A stretch of 64,000 bases of DNA from Chromobacterium amazonense (GTDB lineage: Bacteria > Pseudomonadota > Gammaproteobacteria > Burkholderiales > Chromobacteriaceae), in contig NZ_MKCR01000033.1 of the NCBI RefSeq assembly GCF_001855565.1, positions 124,001 through 188,000 on the forward strand. Direction: 5' to 3'. The position numbers and the translations under genes were made by a program. The notes below the pieces were generated by a model that was not told the origin of the DNA, searched no databases, and was given only the letters and a program-made list of their open reading frames with translations. This document shows positions 15,655 through 23,256 of this stretch, piece after piece. Every line of letters starts with the position of its first letter. Position 1 is the stretch's first letter.

Positions 15655-17907
15655 ATGACTCAAAAACCACGGAATCAACAAGCAAACGAGGGATTCGATC
15701 TCGTCCAACATGCGCTGTCTTTTCAGGGGAAGGACAAAATCGCCGGCCTAACCGAGGCCCAAACCCGCGCTTACGCCTCTGCGGTCATGCAGAAAGAAAG
15801 CGCCGGCAAGGTTAACAGCGACAACAAGCAGGGCTACTACGGCCAATACCAGTTCGGCGCGGAAGCGCTGGTAGAAACCGGGCTGGTCGACCGCGAAAAA
15901 TACAATGCCGCTATCGCCGCTGCCAAGAAACAGTACGGCAAAGCTTGGCGAAAACAATGGTATGCCAAGAACACTGGCCTGCACGCCAAATTCTTGGAGG
16001 ATGCGTCCAACTGGAAAACGCCGGGCGGTCTCAGCAGCTTTCTTGGCGATAAAGCCCTGCAAGACGCCAAGTTTGTTGAATACACCAACAAACAAATCCA
16101 GCAAGGCATCAAGTTAAAGGCCATCAACGCCAACGACTCCGCGGAGAGAATCGCGGCCTTCGCCGGGGCGGCGCATTTGAAAGGCGTTGGCGGGGCCAGC
16201 GCGCTTTTCAAGCAGCACAAAGAAACCCGCGACGGCAATGGCACCTCGACCGCCGAGTATGCGCAGCGCGCGCAAAGCGCCATCAACCGTTTGGCGCCGC
16301 AAGTGGAGCAAGCCATGCAAGGCGGCCATGCCGCCGCGCAGCCGACGACAGACGCGCCGGCTACGCCTGCGGCCCGCCCTGCCAACACACATGATGGCAT
16401 CGACACCGGCACGGCCCATCCCGCCCCCCCAGCCATCCAAGCAGGCCAACAGCAGGCCAAAAGGGCCATGCCCAAAGACGCCTCCTCGTTTGCAGCGCCA
16501 AGCTCCGCTTCGGGCACTCAGGCGATTTTGAGTCAAAGAAGCCGCTTCAACGGCTACAAGTACCAATACGGCGGCAAAGGCGAGCAAGACGCCAAGGGCG
16601 TCAAGCGCATCGACTGTTCCCATCTGGTCAACCAGGCGGTCAAGGGCGCCGGCTACGCCATTCCGTACCAGACCACCGCCGACATGGCGCATTCCCAGTA
16701 TTACCAGGAAGTTGATGCCAAGGACGTCAAACCTGGCGACATCGCGCTATGGCAAGGAAAGAAGAACCATACCGGCATCGTCGAGGACTACGACGCCAAA
16801 ACCGGCAAAGGCAGCTTCTTCGGCGCGCAATCCAAGAAAGGCGCGTCCCGCGCCGCCATGGGCAAGGGCGCATGGTGGGGTCAACCGCAAAAATTCCTGC
16901 GTCCCAAGGCCGAGTATCTGCAAGCGCCCCCCGCCGCCGCCGTGCAGAAAGCACCTCAACCCAAAGCTGTGGCGTCGCAACCCCTTACGCAGAAACCAGT
17001 CACCGCGAAACCCGCCGCGGCGGCATCCGCCCAGCAACCCGCGGCATCCGCTGCCGTGCAAAAGCTGCTGCGGGCCGAAGGCAGCACCCGGGTCTACCAA
17101 ATGGCTGACGGCACGGTGCAAACCCGCAGCGGCGGCACCGTGGCCTGGCGCAACCACAATCCGGGCAACTTGAAATTCGGCTACGCCGGCAGCCATGACA
17201 AGACCGACCACAGCAAACGCAGCAAAGCCCGCGCGTTGGCGGACGCCCAAAAACGCTATCAAGGCGTGGTCGATCTGGATCAATGGGGCAACGCCATCTT
17301 CACCGACGAAGCGGCGGGACGCGCGGCCAAGGCCCAGTTGCTGACCCAGCAACACGGCGACAAGACCATCGAGCAGATGCTGCCGAAATACGCGGTGTCC
17401 GACTACTCGGGCAAGGCCCATCACGCCCAGTACGCCGAGGGCATCTACCAGCTGGCCGCCAGCCGCGGCCTGGACCTGCATGGCAAGAAAATCAAGGACC
17501 TGACTCATCCCGAGTTCGAGGCTCTGATGGACGGCATGAAGAAAGTGGAAGGCTTCAAGGCCGGCAAGGTGGCAGTCAGTGGCGCGCCCAGCGCCAGCCC
17601 CGCATCGCCATCCTCTGCCGAGCCCCACACCACGCCGCCGGCCAAAGCGACCATCGCCGCCAAACCGGCTGAATCGGCTGGCCCAAGCGCCGCAGCGCCC
17701 AAGCCGGCCCCCCCGGCCAAAAAATCCGCGCCGACCGGTCAAGCCGCACCTGCTCTCGGCAATACAGCCGAATCGCAGCTATCCGCCCTGATAGCCCAAC
17801 TCAGCGCCGCGCTGGCGCAACCGATACGCGTAGTGGTCGACGTCCAAAACGGCAACATCGTCGCTGCCGTCAACGCCGCCAATAGCAAGCAGCAAAGGAG
17901 GAATTGA
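15655..17907 (+). CDS. Three-module peptidoglycan-active protein in the tape-measure position
   Basis: This 750-residue protein lies between tube and hub genes, where Mu has gp41 and the tape measure. Residues about 30-215 resemble a lytic-transglycosylase-like fold (MQKESAGK with Glu48, then QYQFGAEAL). About 290-415 are NlpC/P60-like (RIDCSHLVN, Cys321; KKNHTGIV, His372). About 480-635 are a WRNHNPGN-type domain seen in phage virion and lysozyme-like proteins. Ala/Pro-rich linkers separate the modules. The last 50 residues (QPIRVVVDVQNGNIVAAVN) resemble a tape-measure C-terminus. It lacks the long helical body of ordinary tape measures. It may serve as a short tape measure, an injected wall-hydrolase cargo, or both. 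Its stop overlaps the next ATG (TGATG). Confidence 0.75.
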   Translation: MTQKPRNQQANEGFDLVQHALSFQGKDKIAGLTEAQTRAYASAVMQKESAGKVNSDNKQGYYGQYQFGAEALVETGLVDREKYNAAIAAAKKQYGKAWRKQWYAKNTGLHAKFLEDASNWKTPGGLSSFLGDKALQDAKFVEYTNKQIQQGIKLKAINANDSAERIAAFAGAAHLKGVGGASALFKQHKETRDGNGTSTAEYAQRAQSAINRLAPQVEQAMQGGHAAAQPTTDAPATPAARPANTHDGIDTGTAHPAPPAIQAGQQQAKRAMPKDASSFAAPSSASGTQAILSQRSRFNGYKYQYGGKGEQDAKGVKRIDCSHLVNQAVKGAGYAIPYQTTADMAHSQYYQEVDAKDVKPGDIALWQGKKNHTGIVEDYDAKTGKGSFFGAQSKKGASRAAMGKGAWWGQPQKFLRPKAEYLQAPPAAAVQKAPQPKAVASQPLTQKPVTAKPAAAASAQQPAASAAVQKLLRAEGSTRVYQMADGTVQTRSGGTVAWRNHNPGNLKFGYAGSHDKTDHSKRSKARALADAQKRYQGVVDLDQWGNAIFTDEAAGRAAKAQLLTQQHGDKTIEQMLPKYAVSDYSGKAHHAQYAEGIYQLAASRGLDLHGKKIKDLTHPEFEALMDGMKKVEGFKAGKVAVSGAPSASPASPSSAEPHTTPPAKATIAAKPAESAGPSAAAPKPAPPAKKSAPTGQAAPALGNTAESQLSALIAQLSAALAQPIRVVVDVQNGNIVAAVNAANSKQQRRN

Positions 17908-19214
17908 TGTTCAGCCTCAATGTATTCGCCGGCGTCCCATCCGCCGGCGGCCTGGTGGACGCCAGCTTTCGCGGCGTGCGCTTCGACTGCCTGAAAAGCG
18001 TGGACAGCGCGCAGCGCGACCAGGCCATGCACGAGTACCCATATAAAGACGGGGCCGATGTGGAGGACTTGGGCCGCAAGGCGCGCAAGGTATCGCTGTC
18101 CGCCATGTTCTGGGGCAAGGACTACCAGCGCCGGCTGCGCGAGCTCGTCGCCGCGCTGGATGCCGCCGGCCCCGGCGAGCTGGTGCACCCGGTGTTCGGC
18201 AGCATGCCGCAGGCTCAGGTGCTGGATTACCAGATCAGCCACGACGCCGACGCGCCGGACTCCTGCACGGTGGACATCAACTGGGTGGAAGCCACGCCGG
18301 GCAATCCGTTTTTCGCCGCCGGCGCCGCCCTGCCGCAGGTTGAGGCCATCTCGTCCCAAGTGGACAAGCTGCGCCAGATGGCCGGCGAGGCCTTCTCCAA
18401 GGCGCAAGGCGTGGTGGCGACGGCCAAGGGCGCGCTGAGCCGGGTGGCCGCGCTGCGCCAGCAGCTCACCGCCACGGTGGGACAGCTGGCGAAAATGGCC
18501 AATCAGGCAGTGGCCCAGGCCACGGACCTGCTGGCCTATCCGCAGGCCTTCGTCTCCCAGGCTGGCCAGCTGGTGGACGCGGCCGCCAATTGGCGCCTGG
18601 ATCGACAAGTCGATCTCGGCCCGCTGCCGGCGCTGAAAACCGCCGCCGCGCTGCCCTCCGCCACGCTGGCCGACTGGAAAGCGCTGCGCCGCCGCCTGGA
18701 AAACCTGCCGGCCACGGTGCGCCAGAATATCGCCCCGCTTTCCGCCGGCGCCTCGCTGTCGGTCTGGGCCGATGACCAACGCCGCATCGACGCCATGTTG
18801 CAGCTGCATGTCTCCACCAAACTGGCCGCCGCCGCCGCCGGCATCTTTCAAAGCGAGGCGCAAAAGCCGACGCTGACGCCGCCGGCGCTGGAGCAGATCG
18901 CCGGCGACGTGCGCGGTTCGCTGCAAGCCACCATGGAGCAATGGCGCGCCGGCATGGCGTCCGAATACGCGTATCCGGTGGTGGATGGCCTGCGCACGCT
19001 GGGCCTGCAGGTGCAGCAAAGCGCCGCCGCGCTGATCGCCGCCAAACCGCCACTGCTGAAGCGCAAGGTGGAGGCCGCCTGCAATCTGCGCCAGCTGGCC
19101 CACCTGTGGTATGGCGACAGCCAGCGCGCCGACGAGCTGCTGCGGCTGAATCCGCAGCTGTCGCAACCGAATCACCTGACTCCGGGAACCCTGGTCTATG
19201 GCTACGCCCGCTAA
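17907..19214 (+). CDS. Tail/DNA-circularisation protein (Mu gpN-like)
   Basis: This 435-residue protein has the N-terminal domain of Mu gpN/DNA-circulation proteins (ASFRGVRFDCLKSVDSAQRD and HEYPYKDGADVEDLGRKAR). A long helical middle follows, and the protein ends in a LysM-like tail (GDSQRADELLRLNPQ...LTPGTLVYGY) that resembles gpX-type baseplate proteins. It belongs to the baseplate hub region. AAAGGAGG lies 7 bases before ATG 17907, which overlaps the preceding stop. The name circularisation reflects the Mu gene; in a headless tail only the structural role remains. Confidence 0.88.
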   Translation: MFSLNVFAGVPSAGGLVDASFRGVRFDCLKSVDSAQRDQAMHEYPYKDGADVEDLGRKARKVSLSAMFWGKDYQRRLRELVAALDAAGPGELVHPVFGSMPQAQVLDYQISHDADAPDSCTVDINWVEATPGNPFFAAGAALPQVEAISSQVDKLRQMAGEAFSKAQGVVATAKGALSRVAALRQQLTATVGQLAKMANQAVAQATDLLAYPQAFVSQAGQLVDAAANWRLDRQVDLGPLPALKTAAALPSATLADWKALRRRLENLPATVRQNIAPLSAGASLSVWADDQRRIDAMLQLHVSTKLAAAAAGIFQSEAQKPTLTPPALEQIAGDVRGSLQATMEQWRAGMASEYAYPVVDGLRTLGLQVQQSAAALIAAKPPLLKRKVEAACNLRQLAHLWYGDSQRADELLRLNPQLSQPNHLTPGTLVYGYAR

Positions 19215-20250
19215 TCACGCCGTCAGCCTGCAAATCAACGGCCGCCAGCATGGCGACTGGACCCACTACGCCATCGACTCCGACCTGGCCATGGCCGCCG
19301 ACGGCTGGCAGGTGTCGCTGGGCCTGCCCGGCGGCGTCTTCCCGCCGGAAGTGGAACCGGGCGCGCTGGTGAAAGTGCAGGTCGGCGGCGAAACCGTGCT
19401 GCTGGGCCGCATCGACGACATCAGCCACAGCGTCGCTTCCGGCAGCCACCTGCTGGCGCTGTCTGGCCGTGACCTGGCCGGCATGCTGCTGGACTGCAGC
19501 GCGCCCTTGTTCACCGCCAAGGGCATGACGCTGCAAGACGTGCTGGACAACGTGGTGAAACCGCTGGGTATCGCCCATATCCGTGTCGACGCCAAGGCTC
19601 AAGGGCAGATCGAGAAGATCAACGTCGATCCCGGCAACAGCGCCTGGGACGTGCTCACGCGCGCCGCGCAGGCCAACGGCCTGACCGCCTGGTTCGACCC
19701 GGACGGCACCCTGGTGGTGGGCGGCCCGGACTACAGCCGGCCGGCCAGCGCGCGGCTGATCCTGCGCCGCGACGGCAAGGGCAACAATGTGCTGAGCCTG
19801 AGCGAAACCCGCTCCCACGCGCAGCGCTATTCCGAGCTGATCCTGCTGGGTCAGGCCCACGGCCAGGCATTGACGGCCGGCCGCCACGCCATGCGCCATC
19901 AAACCTTCGATTCCGACGTCTGCTACCACAAGCCGCGCATCCAGGTGGAGCCGGACGCCGCCAGCCCGGCCGAGCTGGCCGCCCGCGCCGACAAGATGCT
20001 GGCCGACGCCCGCCTGGCCGGCTACACCCTGACCGCCACCGTGGCCGGCCACCGCGACAGCCAGGGCGCGCTATGGACGCCGGGCCAGCGCATCGAAGTG
20101 GAAAGCGAGCCGCACGGCATCCACGGCACCTATTTCCTGATGGCGCGCACTTTCGAAGGCGGCCGCGGCCAAGGCTGTGTCACGCGGCTGACGCTGAAGG
20201 AAGACCAGTGCTGGATACCGGCGATGCGCGCCGGAAAACAAAGCCCCTAA
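19198..20250 (+). CDS. Baseplate hub protein (Mu gpP / late control gene D-like)
   Basis: This 350-residue protein overlaps the end of the gpN-like gene by 17 bases. It shows the gp27/gpD-like pattern: VSLQINGRQHGDWTHYAIDS at the start, LLGRIDDISHSVASGSHLLALSGRD, then GLTAWFDPDGTLVVG and RSHAQRYSELILLGQ. This family forms the trimeric hub that connects tube and spike. The gene is full length. It is separated from the spike gene by a 200-bp gap containing a dispersed palindromic repeat. Confidence 0.9.
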   Translation: MATPANHAVSLQINGRQHGDWTHYAIDSDLAMAADGWQVSLGLPGGVFPPEVEPGALVKVQVGGETVLLGRIDDISHSVASGSHLLALSGRDLAGMLLDCSAPLFTAKGMTLQDVLDNVVKPLGIAHIRVDAKAQGQIEKINVDPGNSAWDVLTRAAQANGLTAWFDPDGTLVVGGPDYSRPASARLILRRDGKGNNVLSLSETRSHAQRYSELILLGQAHGQALTAGRHAMRHQTFDSDVCYHKPRIQVEPDAASPAELAARADKMLADARLAGYTLTATVAGHRDSQGALWTPGQRIEVESEPHGIHGTYFLMARTFEGGRGQGCVTRLTLKEDQCWIPAMRAGKQSP

Positions 20251-20260
20251 ACCCATTATT

Positions 20261-20415
20261 GGCCACGGAAAGACACGGAAAAAACCATCAATGCCTCTTC
20301 ATCCCCGGAAAATCGGCGAAATTACGGAGAAATATAGGTTCTGATGGCGGTTCTATCGCGTGCAAAGCTCCATGTCTGATTTAATTTTTCCGTGCCTTCC
20401 GTGTGTTTCCGTGGC
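20261..20415. repeat. CCACGGAA long inverted repeat, copy 1 (inside tail operon)
   Basis: The left arm reads GGCCACGGAAAGACACGGAA and the right arm ends CCGTGTGTTTCCGTGGC, giving a 155-bp element with imperfect terminal inverted repeats of about 25-30 bp. A second copy with the same arms but a different centre lies at 38186-38290. No coding potential is seen. It occupies nearly the whole gap between the gpP-like and gp45-like genes. Confidence 0.7.
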
Positions 20416-20450
20416 TATTGCTATGTTTTTCAGACTTAAAGGAAACCGCC

Positions 20451-21092
20451 ATGTGGCATGAAGTAGACCAACGCATACGCCGCGCCTTCAGCAATGTGCG
20501 CCAAGGCTTCCGCGCGGCGCTGACCCACGTGGACAGCGGCGGCGGCGTGCAGCTGGCCCAGGCCGACGCGCTGGCCGGCGAGCGGCTGCAAGACGCCGAG
20601 CTATTCCAGCATTACGGCTACACCTCCAATCCGCCGCCGGGCACCATGGCCATGGTGCTGCCGCTGGGCGGCCGCAGCAGCCATAGCGTGGTGATCGCCA
20701 CCGAGCACGGCAGCTACCGGCTGCAATCGCTGCAACCGGGAGAAGTGGCCCTGTACAGCGACGAAGGCAGCAAGATCGTGCTCAAACGCGGCAGAATCAT
20801 CGCGGTGGAGTGCGACACCTTCCAGCTCAGCTGCAAGAACTGGCAAGTCAACGCCAGCGAGCAAGCCAGCTTCACCACCCCCGCCTTGAAAACCAGCGCC
20901 CAATTCACCGCCCAGGGCCAGATCAACGGCAACGGCGGCCTGGCCATCCAGGGCGGCAGCGGCGCCAGCGTCAACGGCGATATCCAGCTCTCCGGGTCGA
21001 TGAACGCCAGCGGCGACGTCAAAGCCAGCGGCAAGAGCCTGGTCTCGCACACCCATGACGCGCCCAACGGCCCCACCAGCCCGCCCAAATAA
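20451..21092 (+). CDS. Baseplate spike protein (Mu gp45-like, gpV family)
   Basis: This 213-residue protein begins MWHEVDQRIRRAFSNVRQGF and includes the Mu gp45 signature FQHYGYTSNPPPGTMAMVLP followed by the OB-fold segment GEVALYSDEGSKIVLKRG. The C-terminal half has repeated short beta motifs (GQINGNGGLAIQGGSGASVNG and DIQLSGSMNASGDVKASG), as expected of the trimeric beta-helical needle. It ends in SHTHDAPNGPTSPP. AAAGGA precedes ATG 20451. This is the membrane-piercing tip of the particle. Confidence 0.92.
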   Translation: MWHEVDQRIRRAFSNVRQGFRAALTHVDSGGGVQLAQADALAGERLQDAELFQHYGYTSNPPPGTMAMVLPLGGRSSHSVVIATEHGSYRLQSLQPGEVALYSDEGSKIVLKRGRIIAVECDTFQLSCKNWQVNASEQASFTTPALKTSAQFTAQGQINGNGGLAIQGGSGASVNGDIQLSGSMNASGDVKASGKSLVSHTHDAPNGPTSPPK

Positions 21093-21149
21093 GCCGCGCC
21101 ACTGACTGGCGTCCTCTGCCGCCTCCTTCCCCCATCCAGGAAAATAGCC

Positions 21150-21500
21150 ATGGACCCACTATTGGACCCCGTCACCGGCGACTACGCCGGCGGCGCCACC
21201 GACACCCTCGCCAACGCCGTCTACCTCCGTCTGATGACCCCTCTGGGCGGCTGGTGGGCCGATGCGACGCTGGGCTCGCGCCTGCACGAACTGTCGCGGA
21301 GCAAGGACAGCAGCCGCATCGACCTCTTGGCCTGTCAGTACGCGGAACAGGCGCTGCAGCCGCTGCGACAGGACGGCCGCGCCAGCCGCATCCAGGTATC
21401 GGCGCAGCGGCAAGGCCCCGGCCGCCTGGTGCTGAGCATTGAAGTGGCCGAAACCGGCGGCCACATCCGACATTTCCAACATCAAGTGAGGATAGCCTGA
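21150..21500 (+). CDS. Baseplate wedge protein (Mu gp46-like, gp25 family)
   Basis: This 116-residue protein contains DPVTGDYAGGATDTLANAVY, then GGWWADATLGSRLHEL and a C-terminal EVAETGGHIRHFQHQVRIA, the pattern of Mu gp46/T4 gp25 lysozyme-like wedge proteins. It nucleates the sheath at the baseplate. Its stop overlaps the ATG of the next gene at 21500, so gp46 and gp47 homologues are translationally coupled. Confidence 0.88.
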   Translation: MDPLLDPVTGDYAGGATDTLANAVYLRLMTPLGGWWADATLGSRLHELSRSKDSSRIDLLACQYAEQALQPLRQDGRASRIQVSAQRQGPGRLVLSIEVAETGGHIRHFQHQVRIA

Positions 21501-22588
21501 TGCCCCTGTCCACGCCCGACTTCGCCAGCATTCGCGACGCGCTGCTGCGCGACCTGCAAAACCTGCGCGCCGATGCCGCCACCGCGCCGGACAGCGACAA
21601 CTTCGTCCGCGCCAGCGCCACCGCCGGCGCGGTGGAAGGGTTGTACCAGCACCAAAGCTGGATCGCGCGCCAGATCTTCCCCGACACCGCCGACAGCGCC
21701 TACCTGGAACAACACGCCCGCCTGCGCGGCATCGTGCGCAAGCCGGCCACCGCCGCCAGCGGCTGGCTGCAGATCAACGGCGCGCCCGGCGCGCTGGTAG
21801 CCAGCGGCCTGCCAGTCCGCGTCGGAGACCAGCTGTACGTCGCGCAGCCCTTCGATGCGCAGGGCAAGCCGGCGCCGGACCGGCTGGACGCCAACGGCCG
21901 GGCCAGCCTGCCCATCCAGGCTAGCCTGCCCGGCAGCGCCGGCAATCAGCCCGCCAATCTGCCGGTGGAACTGATGCAGGCGCCTTCCGGCATCGCCAGC
22001 AAAGCCATGCTGCTGACGATGACCGGCGCCACCGACGAAGAAAGCGACCCGGCCCTGCTGGACCGCCTGCTGGAGCTGATCCGCCGCCCGCCCGCCGGCG
22101 GCAACCAATACGATTACCGCCGCTGGGCCATGGAAATCGACGGCGTCAGCGCCGCCTACGTCTACCCGCTGCGACGCGGACCCGGCACCGTGGACGTGGT
22201 CATCACCGCCGACGGCAGCCTGCCCTCGGATAAAACGCTGGCCAAGGTGCAGGCCCATATCGAAGATTTGCGGCCCGTCACCGCCAAAAACTGCCTGGTG
22301 CTGGCGCCCACCCCGCGCCCGGTGGACATCGACGTGGCGCTGGATCTGGGCGGCATGGGCGCGGACGCCTTCACGCCGCTGCTGCAGCAAACGCTGCAAG
22401 CCTATTTCGCCGGCCTCGCGCCCGGCGAGCAGCTGGTCAAAAGCCGGATCGAGGCGATGATTTCCGACCTGCCCGGCGTGCAGGACCGCCAGCTCAACGC
22501 CCCGGCCGGCAACGTCAAACCGGTTTCCGACGCCAGCAAGGTGGAATGGCTGCGCCTGGGCCAACTGACGGTGAGGACGCTGAAATGA
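21500..22588 (+). CDS. Baseplate wedge protein (Mu gp47-like, baseplate J family)
   Basis: This 362-residue protein shows the baseplate-J family pattern: PDFASIRDALLRDLQNLRAD, then AYLEQHARLRGIVRKPAT, the repeated SGWLQINGAPGALVASGLPV, ATDEESDPALLDRLLELIRR and PGTVDVVITADGS. Members form the iris-like ring of the wedge with gp48. It is full length and overlaps the next gene by 4 bases (ATGA). Confidence 0.92.
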   Translation: MPLSTPDFASIRDALLRDLQNLRADAATAPDSDNFVRASATAGAVEGLYQHQSWIARQIFPDTADSAYLEQHARLRGIVRKPATAASGWLQINGAPGALVASGLPVRVGDQLYVAQPFDAQGKPAPDRLDANGRASLPIQASLPGSAGNQPANLPVELMQAPSGIASKAMLLTMTGATDEESDPALLDRLLELIRRPPAGGNQYDYRRWAMEIDGVSAAYVYPLRRGPGTVDVVITADGSLPSDKTLAKVQAHIEDLRPVTAKNCLVLAPTPRPVDIDVALDLGGMGADAFTPLLQQTLQAYFAGLAPGEQLVKSRIEAMISDLPGVQDRQLNAPAGNVKPVSDASKVEWLRLGQLTVRTLK

Positions 22589-23163
22589 TGCCGCAACCGC
22601 CCTACCAGGAATTGCTGGCCCGGCTGCTGCCGCCGGCCAGCTACCGCCCGGACGGCCCGCGGCTGCAAGCCGAACTGGCCAGCGAGGGCGCGGCGCTGGA
22701 CCGCGCGCAAAGCTCTGCCCGCCAGCTGGCCGGCGCCGTCACGCCGCTGCAAGCCGAGGCGCTGCTGCCGGACTGGGAACGCGTCTGCGGCCTGACGCCG
22801 CCGCCCGGCGCGCCCTACCAGCAGCGCCAGCAGGCCGTGCTGGCCAAGCTGGCCGAAACCGGCGGCCTGTCCATCCCCTACTTCACCCGGCTGGCCGCCG
22901 GCATGGGTTACAAAATCCAGATCGCCGAGCCGCAGCCGTTCCGCGCCGGCGTCAACCGCGCCGGCCAGCAGCTGTGGAGCGAAGACATCCCTTGGGTGTG
23001 GCAGGTGACGGTGTTCGGCAGCAAGGTCCGTCCCTACCAGTTTCGCGCCGGCCAATCGCTGGCGGGCGAACGCCTCACCGCCTTCGGCGACCCCAGGCTG
23101 GAGGAAATGATCCAGGACCTCAAACCGGCCCACACCTTCGTTTACTTCGCCTACCGGCCGTAA
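22585..23163 (+). CDS. Baseplate protein (Mu gp48-like, DUF2313)
   Basis: This 192-residue protein carries the DUF2313 layout: PPYQELLARLLPPASYRPDG, then EALLPDWERVCGLTPPPGAPYQQRQ and the C-terminal IPWVWQVTVFGS with LEEMIQDLKPAHTFVYFAYRP. In Mu this gene precedes the fibre gene and its product links wedge to fibre. The ATG at 22585 overlaps the upstream stop. The long sheath-to-wedge series therefore has every Mu baseplate component. Confidence 0.9.
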   Translation: MMPQPPYQELLARLLPPASYRPDGPRLQAELASEGAALDRAQSSARQLAGAVTPLQAEALLPDWERVCGLTPPPGAPYQQRQQAVLAKLAETGGLSIPYFTRLAAGMGYKIQIAEPQPFRAGVNRAGQQLWSEDIPWVWQVTVFGSKVRPYQFRAGQSLAGERLTAFGDPRLEEMIQDLKPAHTFVYFAYRP

Positions 23164-23256
23164 GCCCGCGCTGCGCGCGTCCACTGCCCGCCCTTCTCCT
23201 CACCCGGCCCCGCCGCCAGCGGCACGCCGCCTCCCATCCATCTCTCAGGAGCGCCC

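Noticed and set aside
13720-23163. A type VI secretion cluster or extracellular injection system
   Set aside because: The sheath, tube, gp45-gp48 series is Mu-type; no TssJKLM, ClpV, AAA+ ATPase or Afp-type genes are present.
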